From: Lactobacillales bacterium
GTDB taxonomy: Bacteria > Bacillota > Bacilli > Lactobacillales > Streptococcaceae
Direction of reading: 5' to 3'
DNA: 35,037 nucleotides
Assembly: GCA_031288715.1 (NCBI GenBank)
Contig: JAITQW010000018.1
Location: 1-35,037, forward strand
Below are positions 1 through 9,510 of the stretch, piece after piece. A program made the position numbers and the translations under genes. The notes beneath the pieces are model-generated. The model saw nothing but the letters and a program-made list of their open reading frames with translations. It was not told the origin of the DNA and did no database searches. The first letter of the stretch is position 1. Every line of letters begins with the position of its first letter.

Positions 1-43
1 CAAAAACAAGCTTAAATAATAGATCGTCTGTCACTGAATTCAT
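1..43 (-). CDS. Start of an Rpn / PD-(D/E)XK nuclease family transposase-like gene (5' end only)
   Basis: Only the first 14 codons are inside the window; the gene runs off the left edge. An ATG at position 43 is preceded seven bases upstream by AGGAGA. The peptide reads MNSVTDDLLFKLVF. The pattern ND/DD-L-x-F-K-x-V/I-F is typical of the extreme N-terminus of the recombination-promoting nuclease (Rpn/YhgA-like) and PD-(D/E)XK transposase families. The usual neighbour after mfd-rqcP in this group is divIC, and this start does not look like DivIC. Fourteen residues are little to judge by, so this is family-level inference. A gene of the same family ends at the right edge of the window. Confidence 0.5.
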   Translation of the reverse strand, partial: MNSVTDDLLFKLVF

Positions 44-117
44 CCAAAAATCTCCTAATAATTATTCTTTACCTTACATGAAATTCTAACATTATTAATC
101 AAAAATTGACAATAACA

Positions 118-378
118 TCATTCTTCAATTCTTGTTTCTTGAATGAATTCATACATTTTATCAGCATCTTCTTTCTTCGTTGACTCAAACAATGCCACAA
201 CTCTCACCTTCACAAATTTATTTCCAAAACGAATCAAAAGTACATCGCCAATCTTCACCTTTGTAGAAGATTTTGCCACTACTCCATTTACTTGAACTCT
301 CCCTCTATCTGCCACTTCTTTTGCAACGGAGCGCCGTTTTATCAAGCGAGACACTTTCAAAAACTTATCTATTCTCAT
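118..378 (-). CDS. rqcP: S4-domain RNA-binding protein RqcP (YabO/Hsp15 family)
   Basis: This 86-residue protein is almost entirely one S4 RNA-binding domain. It opens with [16 protein letters not shown] and continues through the conserved VNG and K-x-GD segments (about residues 28-46). RqcP binds the 50S subunit and works with RqcH in C-terminal alanine tailing of nascent chains on stalled ribosomes. The ATG follows the mfd stop codon with no gap, and AAGGAGG lies inside the last mfd codons, so the two are probably translationally coupled. The mfd-rqcP order is conserved in Firmicutes. divIC usually follows, but here a different gene begins 75 bases downstream. Confidence 0.9.
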   Translation of the reverse strand: MRIDKFLKVSRLIKRRSVAKEVADRGRVQVNGVVAKSSTKVKIGDVLLIRFGNKFVKVRVVALFESTKKEDADKMYEFIQETRIEE

Positions 379-3300
379 TTATATTTCGCCCTCCTTATCA
401 TGTAATAACTTACTTCTTTGTCTCAATACGAATACAAATTGCGAAACTTCTTGCAGCCAAATTTGCGGTTTCAAAGAATGTTCAATGGCAAAATTTACTA
501 TCATTTTTCCATTTTCAACACTTAAATTAGCTTTTAAACGAGTTTCACTCAAAACCCTAAAAATTTCTTCACCATTGAAAAATTCACTACCTTCTTTGCT
601 AAAAATTAAACTTAAATTATCTTCGAGCGCTCCCACTTTTTTTTGAATCATCTCAAGTAGTGCAAAATCTCCATCCATTTTTAATCGACCCACCACCAGT
701 AAAAAAGCCACTTCTTCTGGATACTCTCCAAAGCGATCGATCATTTCTTCCTCTAGCTCATCTGCGGTTTCATGTGTATCAAATTCGCGAATCCGTTTAT
801 ATATTTCAATCTTTTGCCTTTCATCTGAAATATACGAAGTTGGAAGATATGCATCAATTCCTAAATCAATTTCTACCGATGTCCGTAAAATATCATTTTT
901 ATTACCTTGCTTCTTCCGCACAGCCTCTTCTAACATCTGTGAATACAAATCAAATCCTACTGTATCAATAAATCCGTGTTGCTGAGCTCCTAAGATATTT
1001 CCAGCTCCACGAATCGACAAATCTCGCATCGCAACTTTAAAACCTGAACCAAGTTCCGTAAAATCTTTAATAGCTTCTAAACGCTTCTCGCTAACTTCGG
1101 TCAAAATTTTCTCAGATTGATACATGAAATATGCATAGGCTACCCGATTGCTACGACCCACACGACCACGAAGTTGATACAGTGTTGAAAGTCCCATATA
1201 ATCAGCATTTTCAACAAAAATCGTATTCACATTTGGAAAATCTATACCTGTCTCAATAATTGTAGTGGTAACTAAAACATCATATTCAACTTCCATGAAA
1301 TCATACAAAACATCTTCTAACTGAGTTTCTGTCAAACGTCCATGTGCAAAACCAATTCTTGCCTCGGGAATAAGCTCACTTAACTCATTTACCTTTTGCT
1401 CCATAGTATCAACACGATTATATAAATAAAATGCCTGTCCACCTCGGGCTATTTCACGCAAAATTCCCTCGCGAATCACATTACGATTCATTTCAACCAC
1501 ATACGTCTGTACCGGAAAACGATTAGCAGGAGGAGTTTCAATTACAGATAAATCTCGAACTCCCATCATCGACATATGCAGCGTTCTTGGAATCGGTGTT
1601 GCTGTTAGGGTCAATACATCCACATTAGTGCGCAGCTGCTTCAATCTCTCCTTATGCTTGACTCCAAAACGCTGTTCCTCATCAATAATAAGCAAGCCTA
1701 AATCAGCAAACCCTATATCCTCAGAAAGAATACGATGCGTCCCTACAAGAAAATCAATTTGCCCTTTTTTTAGCTTTCGAATGATCTCTTCTTGCTCCTT
1801 CTTAGACTGAAAACGACTCAGTTGGGCAATATTTACAGGGAAATCTTCAAATCGATAGGACATTGTCCGAAAATGTTGGTGGGAGAGAACAGTGGTTGGA
1901 ACAAGAAAAGCCACTTGCTTATTGTCTTGAATAGCCTTAAAAGAAGCTCGAAGCGCCACTTCTGTTTTGCCAAAACCAACGTCACCCACTAATAAGCGAT
2001 CCATTGGTTGAGTTCTCTCCATGTCCTTCTTAATCTCTGAAGAAGAACGCAATTGATCCTCTGTTTCAGCGTAAGGAAACTCATCTTCAAATTTTTTTTG
2101 CAGATCCGAATCTTTGGAAAATGCAAAACCTCTTTGAGCTTCTCGTTTCGAATAAAGTTCAATCAAATCATCCGCTATATCTTCGACTTGCTTCGCAACC
2201 TTTGTTCGAGACCTTGCCCATCGATGATCTGATAAACGATGAATACCTGGTACTTTATCAGCACTCCCAACATATTTTGAAATAAGGTTCAACTGCGTAA
2301 CCGGCACAAATAACTTATCCTCATTTTGATAAAGAACTTTGAGGTAATCCTGATGAAGACCGTTGATTTCCAAAGTTTCAATGCCCAAAAATCGTCCGAT
2401 ACCATGACTCACATGAACCACATAATCTCCAATATTCAGCTCATTATAAGACTTTAAACGTTCAGCATTACTGATGTTTCTCCTATGAATTCGTTTTTTC
2501 GTTACGTGATGAAAAATTTCTCGCTCCGTAATCACAACTAGTTTCTCGTCCACCCAATCAAACCCTGAAGAAAACGTTCCTAAAACAATTTGCAACTCTC
2601 CTTCAATGATATTCCTCGAATCCGTTACAAGAGGAACAAGCTCAAATTCACTAAAAGTTCGCTCGACCTTCTGAATTCGCTCCTCCGTAGAAACTAAAAT
2701 TACAACTGTATTTCCCTGCTTTAACCAACGATCTACTTCTACCTTTAATAAGGGCATTTGTGAGAAAAATTTCTGCATACCATGCTGATTGAAAGAATGA
2801 ACTTTATCAAACTTTAAATTACCCAAACCTTTATGAAATAAGGTGAAAAATGTTTGTGATTGCTTTATTTTTTTTAGAGAATCACGCACATCAACTCCAA
2901 ATACCTGATTTTGAAATACCTTCATTTCTGAGAGTTTCATCGTTTGAAAAGAGGATTCTTCCAATAAAACCTCACGTTCAACCTCCAAAATACGAGCATA
3001 ATCATCAAAATACACAAAAGAATCCATCGAAAGATAATCAATGATTGTTTTCTTTTCTTTATATAAAAAATCAGAATAGTACGATGCATATTCACCAGGA
3101 ATACCTTTTGCAAAATTTTCTACCACCTCTTTTTGATATTGTGCCAAAAATGCTTTCTCTTCTGAATCAGAAAGGCTAGCCATTCGCTTTTCAAACTGAC
3201 TCTCCAAGCAAGTAATTCCTTGCTGAAAATTTTCCTTTGAATAAATTAAATCAGAAGCAGGAGATAAAACAAAAGAGTCTATTTTTTCTATCGATTTCTG

Positions 3301-3927
3301 CGTATCCGCCTCAAAAGTTCGAATTGAATCTATTTCCGTATCAAAAAACTCTACCCTAATTGGATTTCTCTCATTTAGTGGATACACATCAACAATACTA
3401 CCACGCACACTAAATTCACCAGGAGAAGTTACCATAGACACTCGATGATATCCCATAGATAAAAGCAACACAGGAATTTTTTCTACATCCACATCCTTTC
3501 CTGATTCAAAAGAAAGATGATTTTCTTGCCAAGCTTCAGGTGCTGGCAGCATTCTTCGAATACCTGCGGTTGGAACCACCACAATTCCTGAAAGGTCACT
3601 CATCAAAAAGTTCAACGTTTGAATACGCTCAGATCGTGCTTCTGGCGAAGAAATGGCCATTTCCGCAGAAAATAATTCATCAACAGGAAATACATGAACA
3701 GTAGCCTTAGGCAAAATTAAACGCAAATCTTCAGCCAAAAAATAAGCAGATGATAATGTAGGTACAACTATCAAAATCTTATTCTTGCATATACGCAAAC
3801 TACTCGCTATTAACAAAGTTTTTATTGATCCACTAAGACCTGTCAATAACTGACGATAACCAAGAAAATGATTTTTTTGCCAAGAAGAAACTAAAACATT
3901 TTTTGAAATTTTTTCTAATAAATTCAT
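379..3927 (-). CDS. mfd: Transcription-repair coupling factor Mfd
   Basis: About 1182 residues, the normal length for Mfd, an ATP-dependent translocase that removes RNA polymerase stalled at DNA lesions and recruits UvrA. Visible parts in order are the UvrB-homology N-terminal region, the RNA-polymerase-interacting domain (DYVVHVSHGIGRFLG, about residue 500), Walker A GDVGFGKTE (about 648-656), the DEEQ box (about 750), TATPIPRTLHMS, and the translocation/motif VI region LRGRVGRSNR. I place the start at the ATG at 3927 (MNLLEKISKN), because AAAGGA lies six bases upstream; the longer open frame adds eight residues without a good ribosome binding site. It is followed directly by rqcP. Pth lies upstream on the same strand, across a spacer that contains dispersed repeats. 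Confidence 0.97.
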   Translation of the reverse strand: MNLLEKISKNVLVSSWQKNHFLGYRQLLTGLSGSIKTLLIASSLRICKNKILIVVPTLSSAYFLAEDLRLILPKATVHVFPVDELFSAEMAISSPEARSERIQTLNFLMSDLSGIVVVPTAGIRRMLPAPEAWQENHLSFESGKDVDVEKIPVLLLSMGYHRVSMVTSPGEFSVRGSIVDVYPLNERNPIRVEFFDTEIDSIRTFEADTQKSIEKIDSFVLSPASDLIYSKENFQQGITCLESQFEKRMASLSDSEEKAFLAQYQKEVVENFAKGIPGEYASYYSDFLYKEKKTIIDYLSMDSFVYFDDYARILEVEREVLLEESSFQTMKLSEMKVFQNQVFGVDVRDSLKKIKQSQTFFTLFHKGLGNLKFDKVHSFNQHGMQKFFSQMPLLKVEVDRWLKQGNTVVILVSTEERIQKVERTFSEFELVPLVTDSRNIIEGELQIVLGTFSSGFDWVDEKLVVITEREIFHHVTKKRIHRRNISNAERLKSYNELNIGDYVVHVSHGIGRFLGIETLEINGLHQDYLKVLYQNEDKLFVPVTQLNLISKYVGSADKVPGIHRLSDHRWARSRTKVAKQVEDIADDLIELYSKREAQRGFAFSKDSDLQKKFEDEFPYAETEDQLRSSSEIKKDMERTQPMDRLLVGDVGFGKTEVALRASFKAIQDNKQVAFLVPTTVLSHQHFRTMSYRFEDFPVNIAQLSRFQSKKEQEEIIRKLKKGQIDFLVGTHRILSEDIGFADLGLLIIDEEQRFGVKHKERLKQLRTNVDVLTLTATPIPRTLHMSMMGVRDLSVIETPPANRFPVQTYVVEMNRNVIREGILREIARGGQAFYLYNRVDTMEQKVNELSELIPEARIGFAHGRLTETQLEDVLYDFMEVEYDVLVTTTIIETGIDFPNVNTIFVENADYMGLSTLYQLRGRVGRSNRVAYAYFMYQSEKILTEVSEKRLEAIKDFTELGSGFKVAMRDLSIRGAGNILGAQQHGFIDTVGFDLYSQMLEEAVRKKQGNKNDILRTSVEIDLGIDAYLPTSYISDERQKIEIYKRIREFDTHETADELEEEMIDRFGEYPEEVAFLLVVGRLKMDGDFALLEMIQKKVGALEDNLSLIFSKEGSEFFNGEEIFRVLSETRLKANLSVENGKMIVNFAIEHSLKPQIWLQEVSQFVFVLRQRSKLLHDKEGEI

Positions 3928-3969
3928 AAAAGTCCTTTCAAATTTTACCAATATTCTTTTAAAGTTTGT

Positions 3970-4059
3970 TTCACGATTAAAAATCGTTCACAAAAAATAT
4001 TGTTAACGATCTCTAGTGAAATGAATTTTTGAAATCTAAGATCTTGGACAGAGCCTTAA
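3970..4059 (+). repeat. Dispersed non-coding repeat: dyad element followed by a TAGTGAAAT element
   Basis: Positions 3970-4014 hold a unit with the dyad CGATTAAAAATCG, then GTTCACAAAAAA and GTTAACGATCT. It recurs almost exactly at 7416-7460 and twice inverted at 25899-25975. It is followed at once (about 4013-4059) by a second unit beginning TAGTGAAAT(G/A)AATTTTTGA and ending with GACAGAGC. Relatives of this second unit lie at 7381-7411 and 22875-22920. The repeat sits between pth and mfd and has no coding capacity. It may be a non-autonomous mobile element; that is inference. Confidence 0.7.
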
Positions 4060-4124
4060 ATTACGTCATATACGAAATTGTAAAATAAATTTCATCATTC
4101 ACAAAAAACAATTATTTGATAATT

Positions 4125-4688
4125 TTAGTTAAACTTATTCATCGCATCTACAAACGAATGCCCGCCAACAAAATAATTAGCTGCTTCCACAGATTTTTTT
4201 AACGCTGTGCTTATTTTTTTTCTATCTTCTTCTAGAAAATTACCCAAAACGTAGTTCACTATTGAATGTCCTGAACCAGGACGCCCAATACCTACTTTAA
4301 TGCGGTTAAATTCCTGTGTCCCTAAATGAACAATAAGACTCTTCACACCATTGTGCCCACCTGCACTTCCCTTGGAACGCAAACGTACACGACCTACTTC
4401 CATATCCAAATCATCATAAATAACCACAATGTCCTTTAACGAAACATTAAAATAAGTCATCAACGGACCTACCGCCTGCCCTGAATTATTCATAAAAGTA
4501 GCTGGTTTCACCAAATAAATTTTTTCATTGCCGGCAAAAAAAGAAGTAACATCTGCATTAAAAAACCTCTCATGCTTAAAAGAGGTGCCTTCCCGATAAG
4601 CAATTTTCTCCACTACAAGAAATCCAATATTGTGACGTGTATATTGATATTTATCTCCAGGATTTCCGAGACCAACAATCATTCTCAT
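4125..4688 (-). CDS. pth: Peptidyl-tRNA hydrolase
   Basis: A protein of 187 residues that releases peptides from peptidyl-tRNA dropped from ribosomes. The start region GLGNPGDKY and the active-site stretch YTRHNIGF are intact; Asn9 and His19 correspond to the conserved Asn/His pair. So are DDLDMEVGRVRLR (about 90-103) and GSAGGHNGVKS. I chose the ATG at 4688 (MRMIVGLGNPG), which has GGAAAGGAAAG just upstream. A longer frame adds seven basic residues with no family support. The gene lies between ldh and mfd on the same strand, which is a common arrangement in Lactobacillales. Confidence 0.96.
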   Translation of the reverse strand: MRMIVGLGNPGDKYQYTRHNIGFLVVEKIAYREGTSFKHERFFNADVTSFFAGNEKIYLVKPATFMNNSGQAVGPLMTYFNVSLKDIVVIYDDLDMEVGRVRLRSKGSAGGHNGVKSLIVHLGTQEFNRIKVGIGRPGSGHSIVNYVLGNFLEEDRKKISTALKKSVEAANYFVGGHSFVDAMNKFN

Positions 4689-4741
4689 CTTTCTTTCCTT
4701 TCCCCTCAAATAACTATTGTTAACTAAAGAAACGACGAAAG

Positions 4742-4768
4742 GCTAAGTCCTCAATTAAAGGACTCAGC
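4742..4768 (-). terminator. Stem-loop between ldh and pth
   Basis: Two 10-base arms (4742-4751 and 4759-4768) pair fully, with one G-U pair, around a 7-base loop. Read on the minus strand, the hairpin is followed by CTTTCGTCGTTTC, a weak T-rich tract. It lies after ldh and before pth, so it may end ldh transcripts or act in the pth leader. The T-tract is poor, so confidence is moderate. Confidence 0.45.
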
Positions 4769-4883
4769 TAATCAAATTATCTTAATGATTTTTCTTTTTT
4801 GATAGTAGATTCATTTAAAAAACTAAAAATGCGACGATTTTAAAATAAATCCATGATTCATACTTTCCTAATTCATCAAATCT

Positions 4884-5019
4884 CTTGCAAAACATAATTA
4901 ATGTATAAAAAATAAAAGAAAACATAAAAATTCGAAAAATTTCGCTGATTGTTAGAAATGAAATCTACTATGTTCTAGGTGATGGTTAGTTCGTAATACT
5001 TGGTTTCGCAAAAGGTCTA

Positions 5020-5022
<3 letters not shown>
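4884..5022 (+). repeat. About 139-bp dispersed repeat, copy 1 (3' of ldh)
   Basis: This stretch matches 34462-34589 in the same orientation. Shared blocks are a near-identical first 40 bases (CTTGC(A/G)AAACATAATTAATG onward), then AAAATTT(C/T)GCTG, ATGTTC(T/G)AGGTGATGG, and TTGGTTTC(G/A)CAA(A/G)AGGTCTATTA. It begins after the pth leader and runs up to and into the ldh stop codon (5020-5022). It has no open frame. The rest of 4769-4883 is AT-rich and shows nothing I recognise. Confidence 0.75.
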
Positions 5023-6054
<1,032 letters not shown>

Positions 6055-6062
6055 TTATTCTT

Positions 6063-6091
6063 ACTATAACACGAAAATAAGTGAATGTCAT
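6063..6091 (-). promoter_or_regulatory. Probable sigma-A promoter of ldh
   Basis: On the minus strand there is a -35 box ATGACA (6086-6091), a 17-base spacer and a -10 box TATAGT (6063-6068), about 60 bases before the ldh start codon. Each box differs from consensus at one position. The match is by eye only. Confidence 0.6.
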
Positions 6092-6192
6092 AAAGAAGAA
6101 TAATCTCCAAAACTCATCTGAAACCCTCAGCAATTCATACACTTTCCTCATGCATTAAATCAATCTCAGCATGAATAATAGACGCAACACAA

Positions 6193-6462
6193 TTATCTTT
6201 CAATTTCCTTAAGTTGATACTTTTTTGAAACATCCATCAAAGCCTGAAAACTTTCTGAAACTACTTCACGCAACTGCTTACTTGCCACTAATTTTTCTAC
6301 ATTCTTCAATACTTTTCTCTCACGATCCTCATCAAAAACAGGAATTCTGGTTCCCTCTTTAAACCTTGCAATTTTTGTAACCAATCTTACCCGCTCTTCA
6401 ATTAACGGAGCTAATGCTTGATCAATTTTATCAATCTCTTTTCGAATTTCATCCAAATTCAT
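6193..6462 (-). CDS. Chorismate mutase, AroQ type (monofunctional)
   Basis: An all-helical protein of 89 residues whose size and sequence match the stand-alone AroQ fold that converts chorismate to prephenate for phenylalanine and tyrosine synthesis. It starts MNLDEIRKEIDKID, with Arg7, Arg24 and Lys35 where the family's active-site basic residues are expected. The conserved D-x-x-R-E segment (FDEDRERKVL, about 43-51) follows. It lies upstream of ldh on the same strand, but ldh has its own promoter. No other aromatic-pathway gene is in the window. Confidence 0.88.
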   Translation of the reverse strand: MNLDEIRKEIDKIDQALAPLIEERVRLVTKIARFKEGTRIPVFDEDRERKVLKNVEKLVASKQLREVVSESFQALMDVSKKYQLKEIER

Positions 6463-6907
6463 TTTCTTTCCCCGCCTCTTTTCAGTAAGATTTTTAAACA
6501 GGCTCTAATAATCATTTCCAGTCTTATAAAAATATTCCGCTGTATCCCAAAAAAGAATGCACAAAATTGTAAATAAAAACCACATGTTACTTTTTCTTAA
6601 AAAAATTCAAATCATCAATAAAGTTTATTCTATTACAAATTCTACCAATTTGCGATCCAAAATGATTTTCATTAATAACAGATTTTCAAAAATTTCGCTA
6701 TTGCTATTATAGAAACAAATTAACAGATTTTAAGCGCTTTTATCAATTTATCCTTTTTTAGATAATAAAAGTAATATTTCCGAAAAAAATTAACAAATTA
6801 ATATATGAACAAAATTGTTTACATTTAGCAAGAATTCAATTAATTTACCGATAGTAGATATTTTCTATTGTTTTAAATAAACTAAATTAATTATTGGAGG
6901 TTTTTAA
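6463..6907. other. AT-rich intergenic region with a cre-like palindrome
   Basis: 445 bases without a gene between divergent genes. I see one dyad, TTTTAAGCGCTTTTA around 6728-6742, whose core AAGCGCTT resembles the core of CcpA cre sites but lacks the usual flanking TG/CA. A possible -35 TTTACA near 6820 lies ahead of the orphan gene at 6908. No short reading frame with a ribosome binding site stands out. Confidence 0.35.
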
Positions 6908-7291
6908 ATGAAACAAGTTTCACTAGGTAATAAAAAAATTGTACATAGCGAAGTTCAAGAAGCAACTCTACATTTTCAAAGTTCTCCATTTCATCAAACT
7001 GATTTGACAATTCAGTTTACAGACAAGTTAATGAAATTAAAAACAAAAGGTGTTTCAACCATTCGAAAATCTGTGATTCTAGAAGGAATTGTCTCTTCAA
7101 TTAGGGATGTTAAGACACTTGTTGAAGAAGCACATGAAGTAAAATCTGAGCAAGTTGAAGAAGATTATCTTCTACATTTTTTTGATTGTCAAAAGAAAAA
7201 TTTAGGGCATATAAGAGCGAAAATCCAAGAAAACACTCCGCTACAAGAAGTAGAATTTTGGCTACAAAAAGATGATTCGGCGAAAAACTAG
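6908..7291 (+). CDS. Hypothetical protein, 127 residues
   Basis: I do not recognise this protein. It begins with ATG, 10 bases after a strong TTGGAGG site, and ends just before a good hairpin terminator, so it is probably a genuine single-gene transcript. It is soluble-looking: no signal peptide, no membrane segment, no cysteine cluster. Residues 1-50 look like beta strands; 80-110 are rich in Glu, Lys and Gln and could be helical. One Cys occurs at about residue 94. It stands alone between divergent chorismate mutase and a repeat-filled spacer. Function unknown. Confidence 0.75.
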   Translation: MKQVSLGNKKIVHSEVQEATLHFQSSPFHQTDLTIQFTDKLMKLKTKGVSTIRKSVILEGIVSSIRDVKTLVEEAHEVKSEQVEEDYLLHFFDCQKKNLGHIRAKIQENTPLQEVEFWLQKDDSAKN

Positions 7292-7297
7292 AAATAA

Positions 7298-7346
7298 AAA
7301 TAGGTGTAAAAACACTACATTCTAACGTAGATTTTGCATCTATTTT
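7298..7346 (+). terminator. Hairpin terminator after the 127-residue gene
   Basis: Arms 7298-7311 (AAATAGGTGTAAAA) and 7332-7345 (TTTTGCATCTATTT) pair with two mismatches, with an inner CTAC/GTAG helix. The gene's stop codon is seven bases before the hairpin. The right arm runs into TTTTCATTT on the plus strand. Confidence 0.65.
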
Positions 7347-7360
7347 CATTTATTAGACCT

Positions 7361-7731
7361 TAGATTCTGTTAACTTGTCTTTAGTGAAATAAATTTTTTA
7401 GCTTTAAGAGCCTATTTCACGATTAAAAATCGTTCACAAAAAACATTGTTAACGATCTCTATATGCATGAACCTCTTGGTGCTGAACATCAAAAGGTACA
7501 TCCTATCTAAACTCTGTCACGTTTCTCGTGTTTTGTGATTAAAAATAGCCCACAGGAAAACCATTTGCCAATCGCTAAGGTAGTTCGAACCGAGAGGTAC
7601 ATCCTACCTAAACTCTGTCACGTTTCTCGTATTTTGTGATTAAAAATAGCTCACAGGAGAAACGTTTGTCAATCGTTAAGGTAGTTCGCAATTTCGCCAT
7701 ACCAAAATTAGGCAGATCGTTAACAGACTCT
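7361..7731. repeat. Composite repeat element with inverted ends and two tandem 94-bp units
   Basis: The ends are near-inverted copies: AGATTCTGTTAAC at 7363-7375, and the reverse complement of AGAGTCTGTTAAC at 7719-7731. Inside, in order, are a TAGTGAAAT unit (7381-7411), the CGATTAAAAATCG dyad unit (7416-7460), and two 94-bp units (7494-7587 and 7595-7688) starting AGGTACATCCTA and ending AAGGTAGTTCG, with a 101-bp period. The same 94-bp unit occurs at 25788-25881. No coding capacity is apparent. The right end overlaps plsC and supplies its stop codon. The structure resembles a MITE-like element; that is inference. Confidence 0.7.
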
Positions 7732-8325
7732 TACATCCTCAATCTCCGCATCCAACTGTGTAAACGACAACTGAATCCTACGATTCACTTCATCCACACC
7801 TTCACTATTCATCTTTTTTATATCAGAAATATCGATCGCATCTCCATACCTGACATCAATACGCTTCCGCAAAAAAAGTCCTGTAAAGGACGGCGGTCCC
7901 TGGTACACCACGGGAACAATTCGCACCTTCGCTAACTTTGCAATGACTGCCACACCACCTTTCATATCTTTCGAATAGCGAGTCCCACTTGGAAACATAA
8001 CTAAACTTCGTTTACCAGATTTCAACTCTTTCACTGGAATTCTTAGTGCCTGACTACCTGGATTATCACGATCAATCGGAAAAGCTCCACAGTGCCGAAT
8101 CATCCAGCCAAAAATTGGAGTAAATAATTCCTTCTTCGCCATAAAAATAAATCTCTTAGGTCTTGCACCAATCGCCATAAACACCGGATCAAAAAACGTT
8201 CGATGTGGAGCCACCAAAATATAATTTTCATCCTTAGGAAGCTTATCTTGATTTGAAAAATGGAAGTTTCCATTAAGTATCCACAATAAAAATGTTACAA
8301 TATCACGTAAAACTGCAAAAAACAT
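7720..8325 (-). CDS. plsC: 1-acyl-sn-glycerol-3-phosphate acyltransferase (PlsC family)
   Basis: A 201-residue acyltransferase of phospholipid synthesis that makes phosphatidic acid at the membrane. It has a hydrophobic N-terminus (residues 1-18), the catalytic H-x4-D box HRTFFD (His41, Asp46), the RPKRFIFMAKKELF segment, and MFPSGTRYSKDMKGG (about 110-125), which matches the glycerol-phosphate-binding block except that Ser replaces the usual Glu. The final residues DVRVC and the stop codon lie in a dispersed repeat end (GTTAAC at 7719-7724), so the native C-terminus may have been replaced. It is transcribed divergently from the trmN6-like gene. Confidence 0.9.
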   Translation of the reverse strand: MFFAVLRDIVTFLLWILNGNFHFSNQDKLPKDENYILVAPHRTFFDPVFMAIGARPKRFIFMAKKELFTPIFGWMIRHCGAFPIDRDNPGSQALRIPVKELKSGKRSLVMFPSGTRYSKDMKGGVAVIAKLAKVRIVPVVYQGPPSFTGLFLRKRIDVRYGDAIDISDIKKMNSEGVDEVNRRIQLSFTQLDAEIEDVRVC

Positions 8326-8447
8326 CCCATCATCCCTTTTTACAATAAGATAGATTATTAAAATAAATGATTAATTTCTAGTGAATTTTAAAGCTTTTTC
8401 CCTTCCGTTATAATAAACGAAGAATAATGAATTGGAAAGGACATCAA

Positions 8448-9197
8448 ATGACTGTCAAACTACTAAAAAATGAACGAATTGATCAACTTTTCAGCGAAGA
8501 TATCAAAGTAATCCAATCAAAAGAAGTATTTTCCTATTCTATTGATTCTATTCTCTTAGCGAAATTTCCTAAACTTCCGAAGAAAAATGGAAAAATTTTA
8601 GATCTTTGTGCTGGTAATGGAGCAGTAGGTCTTTTTGCCAGTCGTTACACTCCTCTTCCAATCGTTCAAGTGGAAATACAATCACGTTTAGCAGATATGG
8701 GTCAACGAAGCATTCTTCTCAACAAACTAGAAAATCAAATAACAATGCTTAACGAAGATTTGCTTCATATTGAAAATATTATTGAAAAAAACAGCTTTAC
8801 ACATATTTTGTGCAATCCACCCTATTTTAAACACTCTGAAGAATCCAGAAAGAATCCCAATCTTCATCTAGCAATGGCTCGCCATGAAATCAATGCAACA
8901 TTAGATGATATCGTACGTATCTCATCAAAATTTCTGAAAACAAAGGGCTATCTAGCCATGGTTCATCGTCCAGAACGCTTCTTAGAAATCTTAGATATCT
9001 TGAGACGCTACCAAATAGCTCCCAAACGAATCCAATTCATTTATCCTAAAGCAGGAAAGGAATCTAACACTTTGCTTATTGAAGGCATTAAGAATGGTAG
9101 CGAAGAAGGCTTGAAAATTCTTCCCCCACTCATCGTACACAACGAAACTGGAGGCTATTCCAAAGAAATACAGGAGGTCTACTATGGTGGCGAATAA
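8448..9197 (+). CDS. tRNA1(Val) adenine-N6 methyltransferase-like protein (TrmN6/YabB family)
   Basis: A 249-residue class I SAM-dependent methyltransferase. The SAM-binding motif LDLCAGNGAVGLF is near residue 62-74, and the N6-adenine catalytic motif NPPYF is near 127. The N-terminal block (ERIDQLFSEDIKVIQSKEVF, then SYSIDSILLAKF) is typical of the YabB/YfiC group that methylates A37 of tRNA-Val. I chose the ATG at 8448 because GGAAAGGA lies just upstream; an in-frame start seven codons earlier has no such site. A -10-like TATAAT is at 8409-8414. The gene overlaps yazA by 14 bases, the same order as in Bacillus yabB-yazA. Confidence 0.9.
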   Translation: MTVKLLKNERIDQLFSEDIKVIQSKEVFSYSIDSILLAKFPKLPKKNGKILDLCAGNGAVGLFASRYTPLPIVQVEIQSRLADMGQRSILLNKLENQITMLNEDLLHIENIIEKNSFTHILCNPPYFKHSEESRKNPNLHLAMARHEINATLDDIVRISSKFLKTKGYLAMVHRPERFLEILDILRRYQIAPKRIQFIYPKAGKESNTLLIEGIKNGSEEGLKILPPLIVHNETGGYSKEIQEVYYGGE

Positions 9198-9489
9198 ACA
9201 CTATTTTTATGTCCTTTTAACCAATGATCAAACTTACTATGGCGGCTATACAATCGACCCAATTCGCCGTATTCATGAGCATAACGAAGGTATCGGAGCA
9301 AAATATACCCGCATTGCAAAACGTCGCCCTGTACAAATGATCCACTTAGAAGAATTCTCCACTCGTAGCCAAGCAACTAGCGCAGAAGCTGCGTTTAAAA
9401 AACTAACATCACGAAATCAGAAAAAACACTACCTATTAACTAAACAAAAAAGTAGTAAAAATTTATTAAAAATCATTTTCAAAAAATAA
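9184..9489 (+). CDS. yazA: GIY-YIG domain protein (YazA / UPF0213 family)
   Basis: A 101-residue stand-alone GIY-YIG domain. It shows YFYVLLTNDQTYYGGYT (the GIY/YIG strands, residues 7-23), the conserved Arg-rich helix RRIHEHNEG, and the GAKYTR and RRPV blocks typical of the UPF0213 group. GIY-YIG domains are nuclease folds, but the cellular role of this small family is not settled. The ATG at 9184 follows GGAGG by six bases inside the end of the preceding methyltransferase gene, so the two are co-transcribed and probably coupled. Confidence 0.9.
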   Translation: MVANKHYFYVLLTNDQTYYGGYTIDPIRRIHEHNEGIGAKYTRIAKRRPVQMIHLEEFSTRSQATSAEAAFKKLTSRNQKKHYLLTKQKSSKNLLKIIFKK

Positions 9490-9510
9490 AGAATTTCTGC
9501 TAAACAACTT

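Noticed and set aside
7636..7935. Plus-strand frame of 99 codons across the repeat and plsC.
   Set aside because: Its first part is repeat DNA and the rest is antisense to plsC, whose motifs are clear.
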